Source: Gymnorhina tibicen (Eukaryota > Chordata > Aves > Passeriformes > Artamidae). From it: a stretch of 64,000 nt of DNA. The stretch covers positions 368,907 through 432,906 of the forward strand of contig VXAZ01007594.1 of the NCBI GenBank assembly GCA_013399875.1, written 5' to 3'. Each line of letters opens with the position of its first letter. Position 1 is the stretch's first letter. The notes beneath the pieces were generated by a model that searched no databases, had not been told where the DNA came from, and saw only the letters and a list, made by a program, of their open reading frames with translations. A program made the position numbers and the translations under genes. Positions 25,929 through 37,434 of the stretch are shown here, piece by piece.

Positions 25929-28900
25929 GTCCTTCTCTACTTAGCCAAAGTAACAGGCCTGAGCCATGATTTTACAAAAGCAACAAGGACTTCATTTTAT
26001 AAAGGTTTACCTATGTGCCACAGGAGCTGTTGCTCTTCTAAGACAAAATACATGGTCAGATCTAAGAGGAAATTTTTATCCAAGCTGGATCCTGTTTATG
26101 ACCAGGATTGTATGGACAGAACTGCTTAATATGCTGGAAAATACACATAATAGTTTTTCATACTGGTAGTTTGGGATTATTCATTGTTTAAACAAACACA
26201 TGAGAAGTCACTTAAAATGGGACTGAAATCTAAGGCCAAGCCAAATATAGGTCTTTTAAACTTAAAAAGTGTATCTGAGATATCCATAGTGAAAAATTGG
26301 AAAAAAAAAATGTAATTGTTTAAAAAACTTGCTTTCATAGTATTTTCTTTATAAAGATTCTTTTCACTCCTGGAAAATCAGTTTGCTAGAAACCTTGAGA
26401 TATGGTTCTTGTGGTTTGCACAAACCTTCAAAAATAATTCAAAATTATTCAAAATAAAAAGCTGTTAACCTTTAATTAAAAGTTTTTAACTAGCTGTCAG
26501 CATCTGCAGAGTTGTATTTATGTGCCTTTTCACTCTGAATCATATCAGTGATATTCCTTGCTTCACAGTGAAAGATAAATTGTAATACAATCCACAGAGG
26601 GTGAAAAAGTCATAAAGACCTCATATGAGAAAGGGAATGATTTCTGAGATGGAAAAGCATACACAAAAAGTTTTGGTAACATATTTTGCTATGTGAAGAT
26701 CTTATGTGGGTGGTCCAGACACTGCTGTAAAAGGATAGATATTGCTATGCTGTTACACCACCACATTAACTACAATATGTACCTTATCAATGGAGTACGA
26801 AAAGCTGAAGTACTTTTTAAACTGTGGAATCCTTTTGATGACCAGGGCTGTAAATCAAGTACCAAGATGTTTTACTCAATCTGTGGCATGTGCAACCAAA
26901 AGAGCCAAAAAAGTTAAGGGGTTTTGTTCTACTTAATTCCAGTTAGTTAGATGATTTAATTAAGAATTCATTACACAATTTCAGATTTATTCTTAAGATT
27001 TTCTGATGTTACTGTATATTACTGAAGAGCATATGACAACTCTGCTTTTTGTGGGCAGTTTTACCAGAGTTAAAATAGTCTTTTATCAATAATGATATAT
27101 GCCTGACTTTTCTCTTTTGGGATTTTCCTTTGTTTTTGACATATAAGAATTATTATGGTTGTAATGAAATTGGCATATAGGAAGTATTAGCAGAAAACCT
27201 ATTTTAAAATGATAATTAAAGCTTTTATGTGCAGTACTTAAATTTACTGCTGGATCTCAGAATGCTTAAAAAGTGTTTCCTCTTCTCTGACACCTTTCAT
27301 TATGTGCACATCAAGAATATTGTGCCTTTATCTTCACTTCCATTTTTGGAGAGGCAGTATAATACAAATACAATAGTCAGATGATGCACACTGACTGGTT
27401 TCCTAGGGCTCCTGCAGCCAAACAGCAAATGTAATATAAATTTAAGACCATTTCACATCCTTGACAATCCCTAAAGAAACGTACCTGACAAACAAGCCAA
27501 CCTTATCTGTGTGACAGTCTTACCTTTGCCCCTTCAAATGCCCCCACAGCCAAGACTGAATTTAATTTAATGTGGATTTTATTTTAATTTTTTTTATACA
27601 ATCCATGAAAGCCATAAAGTCAGTTTTATCATTCTCCTGTTCCAACATGCTCTGGGTGCTATACCAGGGAATTAACGTTTAAAAAAATCTCAAGGCATAA
27701 TTTCTCCCTTCTTCATAAAAAGACACCACCTTCACACTCTGTTGCTATTAAGTCTTGTGTAATTTTGTGTGTCTCGACACTAGCAAACTGTATGTAATAT
27801 GCGATTAGGATGTGACAGTAAGAGACAAGCTGTGTTTCAGACTGATATGTTCCCTGCCCCATTTATTGTTCCCTGCCTTTCACTTCATGCCAATATTTGT
27901 CACAGTCTTATAGTACATACCCACATGCCCTCTCATTTCCTTTATTGTGCATTGGTGTGAAACATCTATCCTTTTTATTTAGAGTACTGTAAATTATTCT
28001 TAACAGAAGTGATTCATTTATATTAAAATGGGTAATGTGCTGTGGGTAAACAGGGATTTTGTTCAGAATTCACCAAAAAATTCTCTGTGAATTTTACATA
28101 TATATATATACACACACACTGAATATGACTGTATTTCAAAGCTTCTCTTTCTAGTTGTCAATGCAAATAATGCTTCATTTAGAAGTGACTTTAAAATGCT
28201 AAAACATTGGTTTTGGTTGCCTACATGAAACGGATATATGTAGCAGCCTGCTTATGTTAGAAAGCAGATCACAGATCATATTGAGTGCAACTAGCACTAA
28301 TTGGCAAACTTGGCAGGTTGATCAGAAAGGCTAAAAACTAACTGGGCAATGGGACTGACCTTCTTTTATAAGTTAACACCAAAACACCCTGCTGAGTAAG
28401 TGCAGAGAAATCTGTTGACCCTATCCTTTTTCTGTGTAGGGTTTTCTTCTCTGGGACTGTCAATCCAACCTTTTTCAGTAGCACTAAAACTACTAATAAA
28501 TAAGTGTAGAAACACATAGCAAAAGAGTTGAAATTCCCACATTCCCAGAAAAACTTAGAAGGTAAGATTCCAAATATATATATATATCTCTAAAATGTAT
28601 ATGATAGAATAGTGTGGTATGGTAATATACTGGAATTGTCATGCATCTTCAGTGAACAAGTTACTTGTTGAGTAAAGTGTGTCCTGTGAATTATGCTTGG
28701 GAAGGGGGAGATGGAGATAAGAGATGTCTTTCTTCAGAATTTCGTGTCATTTTTGAGGGGGAATATCAGAGAATACTGAGTTGTAAAATAATGAATCAGT
28801 ATCTTGATAGTTCTAAGCCTGCACAAGGCTTTTTAAACCTCCTCAGGTGGGAAATATATTACATTAATACTCTTTTACTCCACTTACTAGGAAAAAGACA

Positions 28901-29338
28901 GTTTCTGCCTCACCAAAGTCCTGTATCTGTACCAGCCCTTTCCTAGTTATGGCACAGACATATTTCAGTGGAAAACTTTCGTGGCTGTGTGCATTATGTC
29001 TAAGTAACTGTGTTTGTATCTTGTATCTTAGCACACAGGACTGAGGCTGATATTTTTATTTGGCATTTTGTTTGTAGATCCAGTTGCCCTTGAGTACTTC
29101 CAGATCAGGCTTTCTAGCCTGTTATCTTATATTAATTCAATGGCTAGGAAGCACCTCTGGTGAAAAGAGGTAAATACATTTGTATTCCTAAATATCGTAA
29201 TACTACATCTGTTCTTCTGTACTCTCCATAGGCATTATTAGCCCTAGAATTGCTGTGCTTTGTTGTTTGGGAAATCATCCTGGGAAGGCAATGCCTTCAG
29301 ATGAGTGACAGGCCTTTACCACCTTCTCCACCCCCTAC
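25929..29338. other. Unique non-coding sequence
   Basis: About 3.4 kb without a supported gene. Small TA runs occur at 28097-28110 (followed by CA) and about 28574-28588. Confidence 0.5.
28097..28119. repeat. Compound (TA)n(CA)n microsatellite
   Basis: A short TA run passes directly into a short CA run, about 23 bp in all. Confidence 0.9.
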
Positions 29339-29418
29339 CATTTTTCTGGCTGCTTAAGGGACTCCAGAATTTCTGCTTCAATGGATGGCAAATACCTTTG
29401 CAGCACTTGCACAATGTC
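29339..29418 (-). other. Exon-like segment, minus strand (low-confidence)
   Basis: On the minus strand a T-rich tract ending ctctaaacaag is followed by 80 nt open in one frame and then a donor (ATG|gtaggg). The 26 codons start DIVQVLQRYLPSIEAEILES and look like an amphipathic helix with many E, L and Q residues. The phase would be 0 at the start and 2 at the end. No protein family was recognised and no partner exon on the minus strand was found, so this may be a chance pseudo-exon. An overlapping plus-strand frame (29381-29920) is lysine-rich and low-complexity and does not look like a gene. Confidence 0.2.
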
Positions 29419-30210
29419 CTTGTTTAGAGAAAAAATACAGGTAAAATTTGAAGATGTGGCTTTATTGATTTTACTGACTGAATACATAACGATGTGTTTT
29501 CTTGCACCAGTGAATGAAAAGAGGAAAAAAAAGAAACTAAAAATCTTTACTTTTAGGAAACCAGACCCCAAATCTAAGAAAACATCATGTGCAAATTGTG
29601 GAGATTCAGGCCGTGTCCTTGGCTCTCAAACACAATCAGCGAAAATTCTTTATCATCATAAAAGAAAAAGATGGATGCAAAAACCATATGTAGTTCATCA
29701 GCTGTTTGTAGGTGCTGTTTGTAGCCCTTTCACCAGCCACAATACACATTTCTTTTTAAAGTTTATTGATTACATATTCAGTTTCATCCAGGAAAATGGT
29801 TTGGTTTTGGTTTTATTTTTTTTCCTAGAAATGCAAGTGAGAATTTTAGTTCATGATTTGCTAATTTATTTTTCTCAGATTTACACACATACTCTGAGTA
29901 TTTTGAAGGCCTTTGCTTGAGCCTGTGGTTTATGCTGTTTTCTACTCTTTTTAATTTACACAATGTTTATGGCTAATGACACTTGTAGAGCAGAACAACA
30001 AACTGCCTTACCACTGTATAAATTTCAGTTCTATTAAACTACAACAGGTAAGGATCTGGTCCAACATAATGTCAAACAGTATAACATGGATGCTTCCTTG
30101 GAATTAAAGTGCTATATATTTTCAGAACAGTAGGATTTTTCTGCACTAACCCTCCCTATTCCTGTGTCGCATTTCCTGTATAACTCTTTGAGTTTCACTG
30201 AATATTAGTC
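29419..30210. other. Unique non-coding sequence
   Basis: No recognised element before the LTR at 30211. Confidence 0.5.
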
Positions 30211-30408
30211 TGTGGAGGGCTGCAAGCCCTCGGCAGAGGAGCCGTTTGCACTCCCTTGGAGGAAAGAGGAATGAGGCCCAAAAGAATCTCCCCAGAGATA
30301 AGTGACTTTCCTCACAGTTAGAGTGAGTTCACAACATGCCTTGTTTCTTTATGGTAATAGCCTTTACCCCATTGGCTATTGGTTTCTACCCCACGCCCTA
30401 CCTTTCCC

Positions 30409-30417
30409 ATAAAAAGA
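30409..30417 (+). promoter_or_regulatory. TATA-like box of LTR 30211-30740
   Basis: CATAAAAAG lies about 38 bp downstream of an inverted CCAAT box and about 72 bp before the polyadenylation signal, the usual U3/R order. Confidence 0.55.
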
Positions 30418-30480
30418 ACCCACCTCTGCCACTGATCAGGGAGTTTTGTCACTGACCTTCCCTTTGCAGGGTGACTGGAC

Positions 30481-30486
30481 AATAAA
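30481..30486 (+). terminator. Polyadenylation signal of LTR 30211-30740
   Basis: AATAAA in the expected R region position, with T- and GT-containing sequence about 30-50 bp downstream. Confidence 0.6.
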
Positions 30487-30740
30487 GGCTGCCTCTGTGG
30501 AACTGCCGTACGAGGCTTCTGTCTCTCTGTCCCTGAGTTCGCCTTGGGTGACTTTGCACAGAGCTGAATCGCAAGAGCTGGAATCACTTGAGCTGAGAAA
30601 TTGCTACACTTGCTGAAATCACCTGTCGCCCAGGGAGGCCTGCCAGCGCCCTTGGAAGAGCTGTTCTTTGCAGGAAGCTCTCTCTCCAGGAAGGTCGCAG
30701 CATACTGGGGCTGACCAGCGTTGGTCCCCCTGTGACAACA

Positions 30741-31454
30741 GTCCAAGTAAACTTTGGTTCATTGACTTCAAAGATACAAGGATAGATTATTTAGTAGAAT
30801 TTGCTTTTTAATTCATTACAGATCAATATTTGCCCACCTATCCTATATTATAATATCATCATATCTGAAATATGTACAAAAAGTCATCTATACACAAACT
30901 ACATTTTCCAGATTGCAAAGTTAGAAACATTGCACAAAACCACAGAGCAAGCCAGGCCATATTCCAAGATATTTATACAACCTTTTCTTGTTCTCAAAAT
31001 CCTCTGACATATGATTTTACAGAAAGCATTTTGGTCACACTTTAAAGGAGCTGTGTCTGTCCATAGGAAATATACAATATTGGAAATATTGTCTCATCTG
31101 TGAAGATGACATTTGGGATTTTTATTTGCCTCAAGGCATCTGCTGGCCTTTTACAACATTTTCTTTTTATTGGTGTCCCTAATCGAATATAAGTGCATAT
31201 TGAAAAGAAAGTTTTATTACATCAACATTGACTCCTTTATTTAGAGTAGTTAATTTATATATTTAATCTGTCACCCTCTCATCTTTTTAGCTGCTCTGCA
31301 GAGTCTCTTATTTTGAATTTCTGTATCTCTTGCTGGCCATAAAAACCTTCTTTGCACATCCTGTTGATCATCACACTAAACTCTTTGATAGGTAATTAGT
31401 GATCAAAACTGTGATTAGCATTTAAGTGTTCTTAGCTTATTGAAATATTTTTCA
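30741..31454. other. Unique non-coding sequence
   Basis: Nothing recognised. Confidence 0.5.
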
Positions 31455-31500
31455 GGAAAGAAAGAAAGAAAAGAAAGAAAGAAGGAAAGAGAAAGAAAAG
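31455..31500. repeat. (GAAA)n purine tract
   Basis: About 46 bp of GAAA/GAAAA units with two GGAAA interruptions. Pure purine on this strand. Confidence 0.95.
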
Positions 31501-31544
31501 ACATCAGCTTGTAAGATGGAGGGGAAAATAAAAAAGAATCCTCT

Positions 31545-31690
31545 AAATTAATAAAATTATTATATAATGTAATTATATCATGCACATATATAATTATATA
31601 TAACACAATAATATTATTAAATATTATTGTGTTTAAATTATATTGAATTCTATTTCTATTATATTATTTATATATATTTATTATATATTT
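31545..31690. repeat. AT-rich block containing a perfect hairpin
   Basis: About 145 bp of almost pure A+T. Inside it, 31602-31633 has 14-bp perfect inverted arms (AACACAATAATATT and its complement) around the 4-base loop ATTA. Such sequences can extrude as cruciforms and are prone to breakage. Confidence 0.85.
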
Positions 31691-31960
31691 GTTTATGTGT
31701 ACTGTGGACTTCCATCCTCCTCAGGCTGTTGGTGCTGTGTTCATTTGAGTGCCGTGTCTGTCTGGGATCTGTGTGGCTGGGTGAATACGTGTGTGGTGTA
31801 CATAGGTGCTCTGTGTGTATGTGCCTGCTGGGAACACCCCCGCACTGCTGGTTGGACTGGGGACACAGAGGTGCAGCAGCTTCTGGCCTCTGGAGCTGTT
31901 GAGTGCAGTGTGGTACACTTTAACTCTGCTGAAGATGATGACGAGGATGATGACAATAAA
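31691..31960. other. GC-richer island of unknown nature
   Basis: About 270 bp clearly richer in G+C and TG/GTGT than its neighbours, sitting directly after the AT-rich block and ending in a GATGAC-type run (about 31933-31955). Phrases such as 'cctgctgggaacac' and 'ggttggactggggacacag' feel like part of an avian repeat, but I cannot name it. Overlapping frames are open in several registers on both strands, which reflects composition, not coding. Confidence 0.4.
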
Positions 31961-34276
31961 AGTAACAATGAGGATAGCAGTAATAAATATTGTGGAACAT
32001 ATGTTTTTACCTTTGTGTTTAGTTCAGGAACTGAGATCCCAGCCGTCACTCTGATGCGTGTTTCAAACAAACTGGTCCAAAATCCTTCGAGTGTAGGAAA
32101 GAGTATGAAGAAGTCCATGCTGTTCTTTCCCTGCTATGAACACCAGTGAAAACTGTCTTGATTAAAGATACCCCAGGTACATCTGTGAGGCAACTAGACA
32201 ACTGTTTTTGAAGCAATACCCTAACGGCAGTAGCCTAAGGGATATAAGTGAAGCAAAATTTTCAAGAAGTAATAGATTTATTGGATGTAGCTAGAATATG
32301 TAAGCAAGCCTTTGGACATGTTTTTGCTCTCTTGTCAAGCTGCAGCTTAGTAAATTTATTCAGGTTAATGCTTCTTGGTCAAACAGATTGAGCAATGAGA
32401 TAGGGTACCTTTGGGCAGCATCTGTGCTGTCAGAGACCTGAAATCTCTTGGACATTGCCCACCTTTCTGCTACCTGCCTAGCTCTGCAGTAACACTTGCT
32501 CAGAGAAGTAATAAAAGCTGTGTGAAGTACCTGAGATAGTTTTCTTGTGGTACCTTTGAGGGCTCAGAATTCAGGGCTCTTGTCACATGTGCCTCTGTTC
32601 AGTACCATACCCAGCTGTTTACTTTTGTACTACTATTTTTTTAGTATAAGGCCAAAAAATGGAACACACTTCAAAAAAGTACTAGAAGAATCACTTCACG
32701 TTATACATGTCAATGTGAGTGTTACAGACATATGACTAAATAGCTCACTGGAGACTTTTGTTTATATATTAAAAAAAACCCAAACTTATTCTTCCCAATC
32801 CTAGCTGAACTTTAAGAAATGTACTGTAACTTGCCTTTAAACTTCTCAGTACTTAAGGAACACTTTCAACTGCTTTCTCCAAATATTGACTATTGTACCA
32901 ATTAACAGTTTTGACACAAAAAATTCCAGAAGGTTAAACACTCCTCATTATTTAAAAAACACCTTTTAATTTACTTCTCATCACTGATGCCCTACTCTGG
33001 ACTGATCAGGTTTTAGACAACTGTTAAGTTCAAAACTGTTAGTCATAAAATACAGTGATGAAGGCTGATTAGTGTATAAATCCAGTGCCAAATTACCTCT
33101 AAAGTTGAAAAGGTTTCTAATATATTGAAAACTGTTTTGGTCTATCAAATGCAGTAGTATTTACAGAAGGGTTAGTCTAATCAAGAATCCCTTCTTTTTC
33201 TTTTCAAAGCTTAGGAATTATACTTATTTGTCTGTTTGCCTGATTACCTATCAAAAATGTGTATTATAAAATTAAAACTGTTTCTGTTTGTCCTCCTGCC
33301 TATTTTCCATGGCTAGCCTGAAGGTTTTGCTGAGAAGTAATTCAATTAGTAGTATTTAAAATAAATTTGATACTTATTTTGCTGAGTTTTATTTTTTTAC
33401 TCACAAGTGAAAAAAATACTGCTTGCTGCATTTTTGGGAATATGGAACTAAAGAATATAGGGTTTGAATGCTTTTTAATTTTCTCATGCTTAGATTATAT
33501 TGCATACTAAACAAAAAAGCATGGCTTTAGAGGCAGAGCATACTGTGAGCTTTGAGTGCACTGTTAGCTGACACTGGTGAATTAATTAATTGAGAGGGTA
33601 GCAGTATGATAAATGGGGTATGAGTAGCAACTCCAACAGGATTTGATCTGCAAAGAACCCTCTCTATCCTGTCTAATCAGAAGAGGAAGCTATCGGTCAG
33701 TTTTGAATATGCTAGGAGACATGCATTATTAGATGATGATAAAAGAGCCTTCAGACTCATGAAGTCATGATAGAGTCATCTAAATTTTCCATTATATAGT
33801 TATATAGTTATTGTCCCATTATACAGTCAACTGAATTTTCCATTAGTAAGTCACTGCTATCCCATAGCAGGATTTAAAATTGTAAATAAAGTATGTAAAC
33901 CTGAAGCCTTGTAATCCATCTGTGGGTTGATGGTATGAGTGTTGTTCTCCTATCTTGTCTTTGTGTGTGTTTCCAGAACTCAGCCAGGTAACCTGATCTT
34001 TATGTAGGGAAGAAAAGAATTCACTAAAATGAGTAAGACAGATATTATCACTTCTCCAGATAGATATATCTTTATAAGGCAGCTTCAGACTACAAGTCTA
34101 TTGAGTTTTGCTTCATGAAACATAAATAAAACAGCTGATTTCAATACTGTTATCAAAACTCTACTGATAAAAATACATATATATACATATGAATTCTGTT
34201 AAAATAATTTTTTCTTCTATGTTCTTGCAGAATATCTTAATGATAAATGAAAATGGCAGCAGTCAAGATATTCCCT
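31961..34276. other. Unique non-coding sequence
   Basis: No gene or named element. A small degenerate repeat of tatatagt and cattata motifs lies near 33788-33835. Confidence 0.5.
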
Positions 34277-34418
34277 GAATACCTAAGCAGATTATTTAAG
34301 TATTTGCAAGGTGTTGTACAGTCCTAGGACTGTGTCCTAGGAACACAGAATACCTAAGCAGATTATTTAAGTATTTGCAAGGTGTTGTACAGTCCTAGGA
34401 CTGTGTCCTAGGAACACA
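34277..34418. repeat. Perfect tandem duplication, 2 x 71 bp
   Basis: The 71-bp unit at 34277-34347 is repeated without any change at 34348-34418. Each unit contains the perfect palindrome GTCCTAGGAC followed by a near-palindrome centred on a second CCTAGG. Identity of the copies implies a recent event. It is not a known mobile element. Confidence 0.97.
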
Positions 34419-35229
34419 GTCATGTTCTCATGGAATTTTGATGAAGGTTATGCTATTGTTCTTCCAAATTCTTTATATATCTATCTTAAGGAAATGCTAA
34501 GAGACTCAGGCTTAGCATCTTACCTTTTCTGCTTTGATTGAAATTTCCTACTGAATTTGATCTTTTGAATTTCTAAGAGAATCATGATGGTCATTAATAA
34601 CTTCACATTTTTTCAAAACTGTCACCACACAGAGAGGTTAATTACCCTTGGTGAAAATGAAAAGGTATAAAAAGAACAAGGTTGCCAACAAGGCTGAATC
34701 TAAAAAAAGACTGACAGGACACCTTTGTTAAAACTTCACTACTCCACAATATATGTTCTATAAAATTTTAATGTTAATATATATACTTTAGATAGTGACT
34801 TAAATGCAATCCAATGAAGAATCTTTAGGACATGCATATCAGATGCTCAGCAGAATATCAGAGGCTAAAAATTAATGACACTGACTGGATTGAAAGACAG
34901 GTGAGAAGGACAGGTGAAGGTAAGTTTTATTTTCATCTCGCCTGACTTTGTCTTTAAACAATATTAGTTGGTTTCTCTTTTTTATGTTTTAGTATTTTTA
35001 ATTATCCTGTTCTTAATTCTCCATCCATGTGTCATTCATTTTTTTCTGCTTTTTTTCTGTGTTTACAGGATATCTTAACTTTGTCATTAGGGTGCCTCTA
35101 TTTTCTGGGTCAGCATCTCTAATAGAAAAACAACATCATCCCAGTTTATGCTTTAAAAAATCTATGAATTTTGCTACAGCTATACAATTTTCCTATCATA
35201 ATAACCATTACCAAATTCTCCTCACTGGA
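34419..35229. other. Unique non-coding sequence
   Basis: No element recognised before the antisense LTR. Confidence 0.5.
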
Positions 35230-35685
35230 TGTTATGATTTAGGAATGGCACCTAATTCAGTGCTCTCTTCCCCTCACAGGCTCACTCACTACCCTCCCTG
35301 CTCTGGTGGGAGATATAAAAGGCACAGATTACAGGCTGAGATAGAAACAATTTACCAGAAACAGCTATGAGACAAGAAAAATGAATAGTAATAGCAACGA
35401 TATTAATAACAAAAGTGTACAAAAGGGGGTGATTTACATGCAAAATGCTCACTGAGTCCAACCCAACCAACCCGACTGCAGCCAGCACCACCCCTCTGCT
35501 CCCTCCACCATGTTTTTTCCCAAACGGAAAGGGATGTCCATTTTTTGGAAACAAGGGGAAGAGAGAGAGTCCCTTCTTGCCAGCCCCTGTCAATGAGGTA
35601 AGATGGTCTTGAATAACCTCTTAGATATGCCCACAGCCACCCCCCTCAGCTACTGCAAAAATTTTGTCCTGGCTGAAACAGGACA
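35230..35685 (-). mobile_element. ERVL-type LTR, antisense, about 456 bp
   Basis: On the minus strand it begins TGTCCTGTTTCAGCC, close to the 'tgtcctggtttcagc' start I recall for a common avian LTR, and ends in TAACA, giving TG...CA ends. Further matches in order on the plus strand are 'cccctcacaggctcactcac', 'aggctgagatagaaacaatt' (normally 'aggctgagattgagacaatt'), 'agcaacgatattaataacaa', 'gtgctcactgagtccaaccc' style text, and 'gcagccagcaccacccct'. The five bases on either side (CTGGA and CCAGA) are only partly alike, so the target duplication is eroded or the ends are off by a few bases. It is inactive. Confidence 0.78.
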
Positions 35686-37434
35686 CCAGACCTGTTACAC
35701 ATCTTGTTAAATTCCTTTGCTAAGCATTACCTTCTTGAATTGCAGCTAGCAGAATCATGTACGTACTATACATATATTTTTAAAGTCTAGGCAGCCAAAG
35801 GCTTTCAGTCAGTCCATTTAATTCTACAAATTTACTAAAAAATATGGCACTTAAGAAACATAATTCAATTTTTTTTTAACATATTTGTGCTTAGATGTAG
35901 CTTTCAAACAAAATGACAAATTCCTTCCCTAATGTTAGAACTTCAGGGTTTATATTATTTTCAGCCATAGGAGCTAGAGATTTGGGCTGAAGTTTTGACT
36001 TTATTATAATTAATATCAACATTTCCAGTAACGTCAGTAGGAGCAGATTTTTACCCTTATTCATTTCAGAAGAAAACTGCATTTTTCTTATTATATTAAG
36101 GAGAAAGAACTGTTATTTAAAATACTGTATCCTTGGAAGCTCATGAGGGAGGAATAGGTTATAGCATACATATAATGTAACTGTGGATCTGCATCTTTTT
36201 TCAGTTTTAAGTTTATTGATTGTACACACACAAGGCCAGAAGGCATCATTGCATCAGCTAGTCTGTTGTACTGTGTATCACAGGCCATTACATTTCAGAC
36301 AACCTCCACTGAACTTGATTATCTGCATTTGGATATGGATCATTGGCTAATACTTGTCTTCCAGGAAATATGATCTTCACTAAAAGACACCAGAAGACAG
36401 AGAATCTATCACTTTCTTTGTTGCTTGTTACCAAGGTTAATAATACTTTTAAAATATATTGTGCTTTACTTTTAATTTCAATTTTTCTGACTTCAGCATT
36501 GATTCTTGTTATGCCTTTCTGTTCTAGGCAAAAAGCCCTATAATAGCTATATTTTTTCCCATGAAAATCTGTAACTCCCTTATTTTCTTTAGGTATTCAG
36601 TGTCTTCATCTGCAGTTATGATGAATGCATGTCTGCCAAAATGAGACCAAAATAGTGTTGCAAAAAACTGCTTTTCTTTTTTTTTCAGCAGACTGCTGGT
36701 TCGCAGTGGATTTCTGAAAGGCTATTTTTTATGTCTTTTAAGTTGTATTAACTTGTAATAGGCCCATGATGAGAAAGACATACTCCAATCTCTTCCCCCC
36801 CAGCAAAAGTCTGACACATTAACTCCTCATTCTCCAATCCCAGTGCAGTGTTTTGAGCTGTTCTTACAGAATTTTATAAATTTCCCTGGCAGAGAGAGCA
36901 GAAGAATGACTTCCAGGTAAGAACATAACTTGATTTTGAAAGTGAATGTGGTATATTATTAAAGTCTCTTGAGCCAGTAATGTTAGTGCCTTGAAATAAC
37001 CCACATAAATATTGAATCAAAGAACGGATGTACAAGCTCTTTCAGCAGGTACTTACATAGGAATAAGCTGCTGAGGGTTTTTACCTGAAAGTCTGATTAT
37101 ATCAGTATTAGAGGAGGGAAACTATGTTTCACAGCAGAACACCTTCAACATTTTACTGTAGAGGACAGATGCACCAGTCTGACGCAAAAAAAAAGTGTCT
37201 ATAGTTATTAACTATTCATGCATAACATTTGTTACAATTTTCTCAATATGTTCCATTTTACATGATTTTTATTTTTTCATCTCTGCTGATGCCTAGATTT
37301 TAGCTAGATCTTTTTCATATATTTGTAGCTTTGTACACTTTTAATACACAGTTGTATAGTTTCTAGTACTTTTCCTGCCCTTTCTCACATTTTAGAATAA
37401 TAAGCCGACCCTTTCTAACAGTTTCTTGAAATTC
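35686..37434. other. Unique non-coding sequence with one exon-like segment
   Basis: Nothing recognised apart from the short splice-flanked segment at 36870-36916. Confidence 0.5.
36870..36916 (+). other. Short exon-like segment, plus strand (low-confidence)
   Basis: 47 nt between a good acceptor (gctgttcttacag) and a strong donor (CCAG|gtaaga). Two frames are open. One of them runs from phase 0 to phase 2, which would fit the start phase of the exon-like segment at 53047. Very short, with no recognised protein; easily chance. Confidence 0.15.

Larger units (their letters stand above)
30211..30740 (+). mobile_element. Solo LTR of an endogenous retrovirus
   Basis: A GC-richer 530-bp block starts TGTGGAGGGCTGCAAGCCCT and ends with TGTGACAACA, giving TG...CA-type ends. 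It has an ordered RNA polymerase II promoter: an inverted CCAAT box (ATTGG, about 30371), a CACGCCC box, a TATA-like CATAAAAAG (about 30409) and an AATAAA at 30481-30486 with GT/T-rich sequence after it. U5 would then be about 240 bp. I recall this pattern from passerine LTRs. The flanks share only AGTC, overlapping the LTR end, so no clean target duplication is visible. No viral gene or primer-binding site follows. An antisense frame (30318-30746) is an artefact of its composition. Confidence 0.82.

Noticed and set aside
29381..29920. 179-codon open frame on the plus strand
   Set aside because: Lysine- and phenylalanine-rich, no family motif, overlaps opposite-strand frames; composition-driven.
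30318..30746. 142-codon open frame on the minus strand
   Set aside because: Antisense to a solo LTR with a clear promoter and polyadenylation order on the other strand.
31627..32149. Cluster of overlapping frames on both strands
   Set aside because: Open in several registers at once over a GC-richer, repeat-like island; not coding behaviour.
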